From positions 1,331,770-1,395,769 of the forward strand of contig NC_133284.1 of the NCBI RefSeq assembly GCF_005239225.2: a stretch of DNA of 64,000 nucleotides. The letters are read 5' to 3'. Below the pieces are notes generated by a model, which was given only the letters and a program-made list of their open reading frames with translations, ran no database searches and was not told the DNA's origin. Positions 16,249-28,276 of this stretch are shown here, in pieces. The stretch is from Populus alba (taxonomy: Eukaryota > Streptophyta > Magnoliopsida > Malpighiales > Salicaceae). The stretch's first letter is position 1, and each line of letters starts with the position of its first letter. The translations under genes were made by a program, and so were the position numbers.

Positions 16249-16256
16249 ACACGTGT
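16249..16256 (+). promoter_or_regulatory. G-box/ABRE-like palindrome ACACGTGT
   Basis: An 8-bp palindrome around CACGTG lies about 220 bases upstream of the ATG of the AT-hook gene. A second ACGT core follows near 16280. G-boxes are bound by bZIP and bHLH factors; function here is inferred from position. Confidence 0.35.
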
Positions 16257-16474
16257 GGAAAATGCAATGGAACATGCTCCACGTAGTTGACGACCAGAAG
16301 ATTTCCATGTAACGGACAGATTAGCCTTCTTTTCATCATGGCATTAAGCACATATTCTTAAATCTTAAGTTTTCTCTCTTCGTTGTAACGAGTGCTACAG
16401 TAGACCTCAATTTCACCATCCAATCTATCAAGAGTCTCTCTTTTCCTCTTCACTTAATTCCTCCCATTCTAAAT

Positions 16475-18880
16475 ATGAGAATTCGAAATAGCCGGCCTTC
16501 TTTTCCTATTCCACAGGCGCCGCAAGCTGTTTTAAGGTCTAACCATCTTCGTTCACAGTTTCGGCACTTTGATGAGCGATTCTTGGTTGAAGAAGAGAAC
16601 CGGCGCATTGGATGGCCGTATTATCCTTTAAGAAAACATTCAAGTCCAGATGTACAAAAGGTGCGGCCACATGATGGGCTCCAATCAGCAATTGCTAGCA
16701 AAATCAAATCTTCAGATTTTGTAGAAAAGAAAACTGGAAAAGAGAATTGCATGCCTGCGATGCAAAGCCATGTAATTAATCCTCCATTTTTACCTGCTAT
16801 TTCCCCTTTTAGGGATTTGGTATTATCTATTTGTTAAAGCCGCTGTCAGTCTCATTTTTGTTTCTCTTTTCATCGATATTTCTTTCTTCAAATTAATTGT
16901 GTGCTTGATTGAAGGATGTTCAATTGGAAAATATAGCATCATGTTACAAAAAATTGTTATTAGAGCTTATAAATCTATTTCAGGTGTCACAAAAACTTGA
17001 GGAACCTGATAAGGAAGGAAGAACATCAAATTCTTCTGCATCTTCTAAAAGGTTAACTTTTTCTACTATTTTTGCCTCTTCTATCCCTGTCATATTATGT
17101 AGAGATTAATTATTTTAATCATTTCAGGAAATATGCGTATCTTTTAGTTATTAACCATCTACCTGCCTTTAACATCTTTGAATTTTCATTTTGCATTTAT
17201 GGGGATACTCTTTTAATCTGTATCATTATGGAATTTCGTTCCAATCAGACAGATTTGAAAATTAATTGTCATTCTTCATTTTGTCATATAGATTTGCCTT
17301 TTGATATACACTTATGATATCCCTGTTTGGCTGAATTAGTTTTTCATCCTATTGTGAAATAACAGGAATGTAAAAGGGTCCAGGTTTTCAGCCAGTGTTG
17401 TCCTTGCCCTTCCAGCGCCCTGCACTCAACCAGGTGAACTACAACTTCCTTTGTAATTAGAGCAATGTCACACAGTTAGTCCTCGTTCTGATTGATGTGG
17501 ACTTCAAGGTTCATATCCAACCTTGTCTACTGATTTGACAAATGCAACTGTATGTCCACAATAATTGAAATGAATAGAGTCCTTTGGAGTCACGCTTCAG
17601 GATAGCGAGCCTGCTTTAAAGATACTGAGGGCATTGGTGCAATCGAAGGATCTGTTGGTTTCAACATATCTACTATGCTAATTCCATGATACAAATGCTG
17701 TTGGCTAGACTCATACGGGTGTCAATCCGTGCTAATTAATCACTATATAAAACCATTTCTAAATTGCCATTATTTCATCAAAATTAATGCTTTGGAATCG
17801 ATCAGTGTAAAAATTGTGAAGTGAACAAGACAGTTAGAAACACATGACCTTTGTTCAGAAACACAGATTAGAGAAAAATCTTTTGGGTCCTACATTGTTT
17901 CTTGAACAGAATTGGTTGAGTCAATCCACCTGTAAGTATTGAAGGCTCCTTAAAAAAATTCTTCAGGTTGATTTTTTTTCATTACAATAGTTGTTGTGAT
18001 TCCGCTTTTATACTTTGAGCCTCTGTTTTCTTCTCAAGCAGTAGTTTTATTCCTCGTATTTCCTTGTAGCTCGTGGCAAAAAAGTTTATCGTACACAAAA
18101 GGAACTTCCCTTGAAGAAAAGGAAGAAGTCCCGAAAATTGGAAGTTGAAAGAACGCAGGCAGAAAAGGAAGAAGCTGCTACTGTAAAGCCGGACAGAACA
18201 AAAGAAGCTTTCAACAAGCATGACACCAGTCAGGTGAGGACCTGCATCAATTGTTTGTTGAATTGTGAATCATCGCCCCCTCATTCAAGCACTTATGATT
18301 CACATGGGCTTCAAAATGAAGAAGATAAGTTGGTGGAAACAGCTACTCTGTAAGTATTCCTTGTACCTCTATAACTAGTCTTTTGTTCCTTCTGCACCGA
18401 GTACTCTTTTGCAAAACTTTTTAAGACTGATGTTGGGTATTACATGAAAATTGGCCTTCTGCATTTTGGTTTCTCAAATCATTCGGAGAAACAGTTTCCC
18501 TTCATAATGAAGGCGCTATATAAATACAAAATGCTTTCTCATTGTTTCTTGGCATATTTATAAAATGTTCTGTTATGGTGTGCCCATGTAAGCGGATGCA
18601 GATGCGTGAGTATGCATATACACATGCTTTTTAGTTTTTTCCCTTCTGATTCAGCTATAGATAACAGTAGCTTTGATTGTGAAGGCATGGCGAAAAGCCA
18701 AACAGAAAGAGGGGAAGGCCAAGGAAGGATTCAGTGCATCAGTCAATGGCAACTTTAGGTACTTCTCCCTTTTAGGTGGGTTTTCACATGGATGCTTGTG
18801 TGTTTACCGTCTCCATAGAGATATAGTGTTCAGTAATAAACAATTTGTAATTTGTTTTTGTAGGCATGGATCAAAGCTAA
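16475..18880 (+). CDS. Uncharacterised nuclear-type protein with C-terminal AT-hook
   Basis: I assembled six exons by splice sites and phase: 16475-16771, 16915-17051, 17366-17433, 18070-18349, 18685-18758, 18864-18880 (290 residues). I do not recognise the family. The N-terminus is Arg/Pro-rich and followed by ENRRIGWPYYPLRKHS. A KEN triplet lies at 89-91 (TGKENCMP), a possible APC/C degron. A GSRFSASVVLALPAPC segment and a strongly basic block (LPLKKRKKSRKLE) follow. The last two exons read HGEKPNRKRGRPRKDS, a canonical AT-hook (core RGRP) for binding the AT minor groove. Exon 2 could start at 16984 instead (better acceptor, same frame). If donor 18233 is used instead of 18349, the last exons are read in another frame and the AT-hook is lost. 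Role is likely DNA binding (inferred). Confidence 0.65.
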
Positions 18881-21800
18881 TGCAGAGGAGTGCAAGGCCA
18901 CACATGAAATAATTACTCATTAATTAAGACATCACCGTTATTTCCTTCCCTTCTCTTTGCAGTATAATTCCTGTTATGTATTGCTGGAAACTGAACCTAG
19001 AACTTTGTAGTCAGAATGCTTAGTTCAAAACTACGGGGTATTTAGTCCCTTGGAGAATTGTTACTGTGTGTTGCTGTGGTATGAAGTTACAGTTACTGGT
19101 TATTGTTTAGAATAATAACTCAGCATAAATATGGTATGCCTATGCTGATTTTAACCATTATCTAGCAAGGCTATGTTTGTTTTCTGGAAAGTGGTTTTCA
19201 AAAAAACTACTTTCAAACTTTCTTGTGTTTGTTTGTCTAGAAAGTTGGTCAACGGAAAACACTTTATTTAATAGGCTCACCACTTGATTAACCTAAATTT
19301 AAATTTAAATTTAATAGGCTTAAAAAATCCTAAAAAAAGCCCAAAACCCTTCAATAGCTCAAAAAATTCTCGGGGGGGTTACCAAACCCGAGTCTAACTA
19401 CTACCAAGGTGCATGGCAGCTCAAGTCCATGTTGGGTATGTTGTCATGCCATCTTTGGAGATGAGCATGTACTCGAGCACCTACTTGGGCTCGGGCACAT
19501 GCTTGGATCTAGGTAAAATGTTTAAATTTATTTTTCACCTTTAATGGACTTATACATTTTACCCAAGCTCAAATATGTATTATTTTGTTAGAATACAACT
19601 CAAAATATTACAACGGTGAAATTACACTTTAACTCATTCTCTTCAAAAAAAAAAAAAAAGCAACTCATAAACTATAAACACACCATGAATCATTCATACT
19701 CAAGGCTTATAATCTCTTCACTCTTAACATTTTCAGCATATATATATTTTCAAAGTCTTTCTCTTTAAAATATAATTGCATTTTCTCTCTATAAAGTTAA
19801 TGACTTAAGCATTTAAGAATCCCCAATCCATTAAAGGGAACCTTTTGCAACTATCTGATTAGCCATATTAACTTACCAGACACCATAAGCTACCAACTAC
19901 CAATCACTTGGACTTTCCATATCAAGCCATCAAACATCTTGGTTAGGGAGAATAGATCATATTACTTGAAATAAGAGATAAATTAATTATCCAATACATA
20001 AGTTTTATTCCTAAGCTATTTGGATATTTAGAGACCTTATCATTAATGTTGTTCATGAAAAATTGATAAAAAAGCCATCAGGTTCTAAAACTTATTTATG
20101 ACATTTCTAAGTTATTTCATGACACACAACCAAGACACACCTGGGTCAGGACATATAATAAATTTACCCATTACCACATGCACTTATACCTAACTAGATC
20201 TTCAACAACTCACCAATTAGGTGCAACTTTTTACTCAGACCTTGCTAGCAACCCAATGGCAAAATCAGACTTTGCCACCCCAACAAGTCTTGATACTTTT
20301 ATTAACACATAATGCCGTAGCGCCATGACCACTAACCGCATCAAGAGCCTGTAGATGATTATATTATCCAGAGAAGACTAGACAAAATGACATTCTTGAG
20401 ATTCCCTCAAGGATCGCTCACACCATTGTGATACCCATATACAAAGTCAATACTCAAATGTAAAATCCCCAAAAATTTATTATAAGAAGAATAATATAAA
20501 ATAAATAGTGTTTTCTTTGAAGGGTCTAAAAAATAAATTAAAGAAAAGAAGTATGAAATTGTAAAAGAAAAAAAAAGTAGGGTTTAATGCGAAAGAAGAA
20601 ATTTATATCGGGAGTAGAATGAACTCTAAATCTTTCTTAAAGAAAAAAAAAAAAAAAGAATTTATGACCTCTCTTAAAGGGTCGAGAGCCAATGTTCTAA
20701 ATGAAAAGAGAGAAGGGGAGATAAGTTTTTTTTTTTAATTACCATGAGCAAAGGACTTTTATTTTTATAAATATATTATGAAATTATAGTTTATTTATAT
20801 CAATATAAAAGAAAAAAATTTAAAGATAAATTATAATAATCTCTTTGAAACATTATAAAACACCAAATAATTAAAAACAATGACTAAGGTGAACTAAACA
20901 ATTTTTAAAATAAGAGAGAGCGGCTATTAATTTAAATTTAGATAAAATTAATGTAAAGTAAAAAAATATATAGAAAGAAGGTTATTAAATAAAATTAAAA
21001 AAATTATCAATAGCCTCACTAGCTACCTATTGCCAAGGCACCCTTGGGCCTATAAACCCAAGTCGATGCATCTATGCTATTTTATTTTAATGGAACGAAT
21101 GACGCGTCATTCATTCTATTTTTTTACTTTGTTTTCTTTACAATAATTAGATAATTTGTCATTTTTTGAAATATTTTATGGTCATATCTAGTGGTTGGCA
21201 AATCAGGATATGAGTTTTAATAGTCTAAAAACCTATTTTTGATATATTTTCACTAGAAAAAAACCTAATAATCATCCTTATAATATCAATAAACTAATCT
21301 CTTAATCAAAACACCCATAAATTTGTCAAAAAAAATACAAATTCTCTTTCAATCCAAATCTATCTTTTCAGCAAGATAAATGGTAAAAAACACATCATTT
21401 AAACTTCTTTTGTCAAATATAACCCGTTGACATCAAGAATGAATTTTTTTATTGTCAAAATATGCCAAACTAATAACTTTTCTCTTTCATATTTTGTTTT
21501 CTAGCGACTTTCTCTCTCATCCCTTAACATATAGATCAATAAATAAATAAAATAACCTTTTGTTTAAAAACTAAAATTCCAAAACTATAGTTATTGTAAA
21601 GGAAAAAAACAAAAAAACATGTGGACTAAAAAGAACTTTTTCATACGATTATGAGATTGGCCACACGATTCTTCTTGTTTTATGGTTTTATTCCTTTTCT
21701 TTTAATTTTATGTTTCCTCTATAAATTATAAGAAATTGATGATTAAATTAATAAAAAAATGCAACTGAAAATAAATTTAAAGTACAAAAAAAAAAAAGAT

Positions 21801-23179
21801 ACCAGTGGATTATTGCTGCAGTAAATACCTATTGACTTTTTTGTATATAGTCAGCGATACAAAATAATATTCATGAGAGTTCTCTTAGAGTTAAAATTAA
21901 AATATACAATTAATTATTTATATTAAAATATCGTGGCATCAAATGATAAAAATATATATAAAAAATGATTTTTCAATCATTATTGTAAATATTCTGATTG
22001 GAAAAGGCTAATAATTGCACCCCAACTTCATATATTCATGGATTCATTATAAATTTTATGAATCTATTGGATGAGGTTCTATCAAAATAATCATATAGAT
22101 GATAAATGCAGAACTCATCAGCATCGCAGGCCGCAAAAGTTTAGTCCTCTCATTTTCTTGTTATCCTCTAATAAATGATCTGACTTCTACTTATACAACT
22201 AAACACACATGTAAATCAATATATATAAGAAATTTAATTTGCAAATTTGTTGATATAATATGAACTTAAAGAATAGATTGAGGTAAATATCAATTTATTG
22301 AAATTTAACTCTTAAATTATTTTTTTCATAGATACTGTTCAATTGAGAATTTAGTTTCATAATTAATTTTGTTTCGTATTTTATAAGTTTATCATGATCT
22401 TAAAAAAACCTTAGTATTGGGTTGGTTTTGATTTCTCAATCATCTATTTTTGTTATCATGTAGTTAAATAAAAAAATAGATTAAAAAAAAACAAATTATA
22501 ATATCAGTGGAGTCTAGAACCCAATTCACAGGTTTGATGTACTAGCCCGACTTATCTGATTTACAGGTTTAACAAGTTTTACCCATCGATATAATATTTT
22601 TTTTTTTTGTTTTTAGTCTTTTAATTGTTTTTAATTTATTCCCTTTTGATTTCATCATTTAATATTAAATTGGTTGGAAAAATAGACTACATTATTGATT
22701 TTTGTTTGCTTTCTAGGGATAATTGTTTCAAGTAAATGTCTATTTTTAGATTGTTGCTCAATTTTATGAGCATTGTTTTTATCATATAATTATAATAAAA
22801 AATATTAAAAAGTTATTAAACCCAATAAAGTCCATGACCCTGGGTCGGGGCGTCAATCCAATATGTCATCATCTTAATATTTTTTTTTTTTAAATTATCA
22901 TCTTGAAGTTTTTTTTTAAAGCTAAATCATGTTTTTATCGATCATCAAAATTGCATTTGAATCTATAAAATCGATCGACTTAAATCGAGCTAGCTCTTAC
23001 ATAATTTAATTAAAAAACTTGAGTTAGACAAAGAGTCAAGTTGGAAGGTTTTCAAAATTAACCCATTTAGTTAGGTTTAATAATACTATTAAAAAAATTC
23101 TCCGTATTCTTAATACTTTTTTATATTTTTTAATAATTAATATTAACTTACAGTGAAGCACCAACCAGTATACTACTCA
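18881..23179. other. Gene-free AT-rich intergenic DNA with transposon debris
   Basis: No gene is supported here. A stretch at about 19165-19270 has GGAAAGT-type terminal motifs facing AACACTTT, like the end of a small TIR element. The region 19320-20460 has the higher-complexity look of an old transposon but shows no domain I can name. Region 22500-23060 contains the dispersed AT-rich repeat with a 'gggtcgggg' core seen elsewhere in the window. Confidence 0.4.
22071..22165 (+). repeat. Diverged local duplication, copy A
   Basis: This matches copy B at about 24379-24510. Shared blocks include ATGAGGTTCTATCA, GATAAATG(C/T)AGAACTCATCAGC and CCTCTCATTTTCT in the same order and orientation, about 2.3 kb apart. 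Confidence 0.65.
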
Positions 23180-23196
23180 ATATATAAAAGGAATTA

Positions 23197-23383
23197 ACCA
23201 TCTAGATGGTAGCCAAGTGGTAAGAGCCTGGGACTAAGGGGTTTGCTCTTTCTGTGGTCTTATGTTCGAGCCCTGTGGTTACTCATATGATGGCCACTGG
23301 AAGCTTACATGGTTGTTAACTTTAGGGCCCGTGGGATTAGTCGAGGTGCACGCAAGCTGGCCCGGATACCCACGTTAATCCAA

Positions 23384-23403
<20 letters not shown>
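23197..23403 (+). mobile_element. tRNA-derived SINE with perfect 17-bp target-site duplication
   Basis: The body carries RNA polymerase III promoter boxes: A box TAGCCAAGTGG at 23210-23220, which fits TRGYNNARNGG, and B box GTTCGAGCC at 23264-23272. It ends in a TA-repeat tail. The insertion is flanked by identical ATATATAAAAGGAATTA at 23180-23196 and 23404-23420. The head resembles a tRNA, but the acceptor stem is not closed, so it is not a functional tRNA gene. The identical flanks suggest a fairly recent insertion by LINE machinery. Confidence 0.88.
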
Positions 23404-23414
<11 letters not shown>

Positions 23415-23802
23415 GAATTAGCTTGCAAATTTAGTGATATAACACAAACTTAAAGACGACTGCGGTGTTTTCAGTCATAAAATAAAAGATTGCAATCTAG
23501 CCATAAAATACAATTTCAACCTTTCATAGGCTACCAAATTTTGGATAAGATTGCATGAATTCTAGCCATAAAATAAAGTATATGCATAGTCATCCGTTCA
23601 CCAAATACTTATGACTATTAAGATAAATACTGCTATCTGATCCACAACCGAGAGATCCAAAAAAGAAGAAGCATGCCATCACTTTCAAATAGTGGCTATC
23701 ACATTCACGCCCCAGTAATATTTGTCCAGCTTTAAATTAGGGTTAAACATAACCGATAAAAAAAGAACCTATATCTTACGCAAACAATTACCAACATTAC
23801 CA

Positions 23803-23819
23803 AATAAATAAATAAATAA

Positions 23820-23905
<86 letters not shown>
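23803..23905. repeat. AAAT/TA microsatellite
   Basis: About five AAAT units lead into a run of about 40 TA units with one interruption (TAATAT). Overlapping open frames here code only for Ile-Tyr repeats and are not genes. A G run follows at about 23977-23988. Confidence 0.95.
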
Positions 23906-23908
<3 letters not shown>

Positions 23909-24378
23909 ACCCAATGAATAGAACAGGAAGCAATTCTGTTCCATCTTCTATGCTGATTTGCATCCTTAAAAAATAGGGGGGGGGGGGAAGCAATCACTAA
24001 ACCTTGGAAAAGCAACAACCCACAAAAGAAATACTGAAAAAACACAGCAGTCGTGTGAACATTACGATGAGGAAAAAATCATTTCTTCGCATGCTTTCTG
24101 ATGATTACAGTGTGATTGCAATATCATTTTTAAAATATACTCAATCACTTACTCTTTCTAATGCTTGCAATGTGTAATTGCAATATTATTTTTAAAATAT
24201 ACCCAATCACTTACTATGGGTAGCACTAACAAAAAGATACAAATGCACAACAAAATAATATAATTTAATATATTTTCAAACCAAAAACACTTTTAAAAAA
24301 ACACAAATAAAGTACAAATGCACTCCTAAACACCCTAAATAATGAAATATAGGAATGGATATTCCCATGAATCTTTTG

Positions 24379-24510
24379 AATGAGGTTCTATCAGAATACG
24401 AATATAGCTGATAAATGTAGAACTCATCAGCATCACTTCATCCAATTATTTGTCACTGAAGCCAAATTTTCTTTGTCACAGGCCCTAGAAACGTTTAGAC
24501 CTCTCATTTT
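24379..24510 (+). repeat. Diverged local duplication, copy B
   Basis: Partner of the copy at 22071-22165. It shares ATGAGGTTCTATCA, GATAAATGTAGAACTCATCAGC and the CCTCTCATTTTCT block. An open frame through it is an accident of the repeat and has no coding look. Confidence 0.65.
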
Positions 24511-25269
24511 CTATCATGTTCAACGTAAAAGACTTTTCAAATTCAGAAATGAGAGTGCTGAAGTCGTAATTAACCTGTTTCCATTTCACTTCCCTTCAAT
24601 GTCACTTCATCAGGATCCTGTTCTTACAGCTGTATGCATGCTGATATTTTCAGAAACTGAACCTTAAACTGGGTTAAATTTCAGGCAAGACTTTTCCAAC
24701 ACTGTACAACGTTGGAATGTTCTTCATCTAATTCAATTCATCGTTTGTAACCATTTTATTCTCAAATCTTGATTTCTCAACTGGGAACTTTTATATGAAT
24801 CACGTAACAGGGAAAATGTTAAATTTCTTATAAAATGACGTTGTTTCTTACAATAAAAATATAATTTAGATGAAAATATTGATGAAAAACTCTAAAAACA
24901 GACGAAAGTTCTTAATTGATAATTTTTAACGGTGGATGAAAATATGAATGACAATCCTTTAAAATAGATGGAAGTTTTTTATTAAGATTTTTTAGAGGTT
25001 TGAGAGTAAAATTGATGCAAAAAATTATTTTGTAGCAAAATCGAAACAACTTGTATAGTTGGAGTGCATTTTGTAGATTTGTGGATATAGACATTGTCTA
25101 CTCGAGGATTAATCATTCTACTTTTTCCAAATGAATGTGTGTTGATTTCTTAATGAATGCTCCTACCGGTCTTTGACTGTTGTATTGAAAGGATCGTCCC
25201 CACGCAGAATGACAGGAAACTACTCCCATAATGGGTGGTTGAAAAGTCTTGCTATGGTAAATAGTAAAA

Positions 25270-25790
25270 TCACCTTTTGTTTAATTTCCATAATATGTCT
25301 GGAGTGTTGATTCAGTTTTGGTGACGACGCATAACTTTTAGTCAGATGACGAATCAAAGAACAAGAAGATAACAAGAAATCGCGAGAAGGGTTAAACAAG
25401 AACCCTAGCGGTTCTATTCTTGTTTAAATGATTATTCTGCCAAAAAAATCCCCTGAACAAAAGCACTATTACTGTTTAAATAAGTATAAAACCGACCATT
25501 ACAAGAAAGTACATCAAGATCCCAATTAGATAGAAAAAACAAAAGTGTTAAATTCCAAAATTAAAAAGGAAAAATAAACTAAAACTGAAAAATATAAAAT
25601 TTTTTAGGCCTAATTTAAAGGCAGTCCATCGTCGGCCAATTAGCTGTGCTAGTAGAATTTCCAAAACGCGGGTTTGATTATTCTATGTCAATATGTCATT
25701 TAAATATGGTTCTCCGTTTCTCTCACATGGAAAAGGACACAATGAAGCTTCCATGTTTCAAAGAAAGAAAGAAATTTCTACCCTAAATGT
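25270..25790 (+). repeat. Relic of receptor-kinase upstream sequence
   Basis: Three blocks match the upstream region of the second lectin receptor kinase: ATGTCTGGAGTGTTGAT at about 25290 (also 35490), TTTCCAAAACGCGGGTTTGA at about 25660 (also 34720), and TCACATGGAAAAGGACACAA at about 25723 (also 34459). All are in the same orientation but in a different order. No receptor-kinase coding sequence follows, so this is a rearranged remnant of a cluster unit. Confidence 0.7.
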
Positions 25791-26579
25791 AAACGCTATT
25801 AAGATAGGATATCGTGAAGAGAAAGAAAAGATAAAAGAATGATGACAATTGATATTGAGAGGTAGTGTTGAAATTCAATATCAACTAGGATTTAAATTAC
25901 TAGGAATTAGAGTTTGTAAGATTTTTAATATTAGTTAAAAAAGGAATCATAGTTAACATAGATATCCTTGATGAAAAAGAATTTATAATAGACTAGTTTA
26001 TTAAAATCTTTGTTTAATTAGAATGTTAGATTCCTTATTAAATTAGAATTTTTTTTGAATAATTTAATTCCTTGATTATCTAGGAGTTGAGGCCTATAAA
26101 TATATTTGTAATCAGAAATATAATACATAAATATAAAAAGATATAAAAAAGACCTAAAAATATATATCTTTTAAGAAAACTCTTAAAAAAAAATCATTTC
26201 TCATATTATTCTTCTTGTTCTTTAACTTTATTCTTGTATTTATTTTTATAAATAGCTACCACACTTTATCCAACTTTCCCAACATATTTCTACCAACTGA
26301 AAAGAGAAAATTAATTACAGAGCAAGAATCTGACATGAAACAATAACAAAGACTAAGTCTAACTAAGACTTTTTCAAACTTCAAAGGCAAACTCTCATGA
26401 GTTTTAACAGTCTCGGGGTCTCCTTTTATATGTCTACGAGATGCATGCCCACGCGCTGCCGCGGGCTTATAAAATAAATATATTTAATAGTGTTATAATT
26501 GTGAACCAACGCTAGATAAGTAATAGAAACTAAAGATATGATAGAGCTAATATTTCATGACGGGAAAAAAAGTTGTGTT

Positions 26580-28000
26580 GGTGATCAAAACTTAGAGACT
26601 GAACAAAATGATTTGTAGCAATCCATAATGTTTTGGGAGGAAAGATACATTGCTTTCGCCACATGATTTAGCTTTTCTGTTAATAAAAAGAAAATAAAAT
26701 TACAAAGCTAAATTTTCTACCAACTTAATATTAAAAAAAACCAACAAAGATAATTTTAGAAGGAAAAAAACCTATAAGAAAAAACATTGTAGCAATTGAT
26801 AATGTTTTATGAGGAAAACTACAGTGCTTTCCCCAATAAAATAAAATAAAAAACCATTTAGATAAATACTGTAGCAATCCTTATTGTATTGTAAGAAAAA
26901 CTATAACGCTTTCCTATATGATTTAACTTTATTGTAATTATAATTCTTAACCAACTTAATATTTTTTAAAAATAAACAAAGATAATTTTGGAAAAAATAA
27001 TAAAAAAATCATATGGAAAAACACTGCAATAATTCACAGTGTTTTAAAGAAAAAAATTATAAAGCTAAATTCTTAATCGGCTCAATATTAAATCAACAAA
27101 GATAATTTTAGAAAAAAAAAATATTAAAAGAAAACACAAAAAAGGAAAAAAAATCATGTTGGAAACACTGTAGCAATTCACTATATTTTGTAATGAAAGC
27201 TACAGTGCTTCCCCACATGATTTAACATTATTTATAATGACTTTTAATAGTAATTTTCAACAATGTTTTGTGAGGAAATCTACAGTGTTTTCTCCACATG
27301 ATTAAGCTTTATTACAAAGTTAAATTCTAACCAACTCGATATTAAAAAAAATAAAATCGACGAAGATAATTTAAAAAAAATATTACAAAAAAGAAAAACA
27401 CAAAAGAAATTGGAAAAAAAACCATGTAAGGAAAAATTGTATCAATCCATAGTGTTTTGTGAGGAAAAACTTGTATTTATTTGTAATTGCAATTATTAAA
27501 CAACTTAATATTTAAAGAATAAAATTGACAAAGACAATTTTAGAAAAAAAAAAACATAACAAAACAGAAAAAAAACCACATAAGAAAAAAACACTGTAGC
27601 AATCCACAGTAATTTGCAAGGAAAGTTATAGTGCTTTCTTCACATATTGTAACTGTAATTTTTAATCAACTCAATATTAAAAAAATAAAATAAAAAAGAT
27701 AATTTTGGAGAAAATAAAAACAAAAACAAAGAAAACCATGCAGAGAAACACTGTAGCAATCAACAATGTTTTAAAGAAAAAAAATTATAAAACTAAATTA
27801 TTAATCAGCTTAATATAAAAAATTTAACAAATATAATTTTGAAAAAATAAAAAAATAAAATAGAAAACTAATTGAAAAAACACCGTAACAATCCACAATA
27901 TTTTTTAAAAAAAAATTACAAAGCAGAATTTTTAACCAGTTCAATATTTAAAAAAGTAAAATCAATAAAGAAAACATTTTAAAAGAAAATTAAATGGAAA
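26580..28000 (+). repeat. Degenerate tandem array (~8-10 units)
   Basis: Two landmarks recur. One is CACTGTAGCAATCCACAGTG followed by TTTTGTGAGGAAA and CTACAGTGCTTTCC. The other is CAACTTAATATT followed by CAAAGATAATTTT. The second landmark occurs near 26721, 26950, 27079, 27332, 27500, 27666, 27806 and 27936, spaced irregularly at 130-250 bp. The better copies contain an 8-bp inverted repeat (CACTGTAG/CTACAGTG). No coding capacity is present. Confidence 0.75.
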
Positions 28001-28183
28001 AAAAGAAAAAAACAAAGTTGGAAAAAAAGAAAAAGGAAAGAAATTTCGAAAAAAAAAAAGAGAGAAAAAAAAAAAAAAAAAAAAGAAGAGGGAAAGTTGA
28101 AAAAAAAATGACAAAATGCAAAAAAAAAAAAAAAAAAAAAAAAAGAAGAAGAAGGAAAGCACTGGGGGAACAGTGATTCCCCC
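28000..28183 (+). repeat. Purine-rich (A/G) tract and G/C hairpin upstream of a receptor kinase
   Basis: The plus strand from 28000 to about 28160 is almost all A and G, including two A runs of 20 or more. It ends in a perfect 7-bp hairpin, GGGGGAA (28164-28170) and TTCCCCC (28177-28183), with a 6-base loop. A roughly 24-bp unit starting TTCCCCCA follows twice. This sits about 100-280 bases upstream of the receptor-kinase start codon. Confidence 0.7.
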
Positions 28184-28276
28184 ATATCATTTAGATATTA
28201 TTCCCCCACACCATTTAGATATTGTTAATATGGGTTCTTCTTTCCATGGTATAGTCTGTACAAGTTTTTGAAAGAA

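Noticed and set aside
23200..23275. tRNA gene suggested by A and B box sequences
   Set aside because: The arms do not close into a cloverleaf acceptor stem, and the segment is flanked by a 17-bp target duplication, so it is the head of a SINE.
23732..24045. Open frames encoding Ile-Tyr repeats
   Set aside because: They are translations of a TA microsatellite.
24380..24667. 95-codon open frame
   Set aside because: It runs through one copy of a diverged non-coding duplication and the other copy does not keep the frame.
27962..28190. Open frames rich in Phe or Lys
   Set aside because: They come from the purine/pyrimidine tract and have no domain or splice support.
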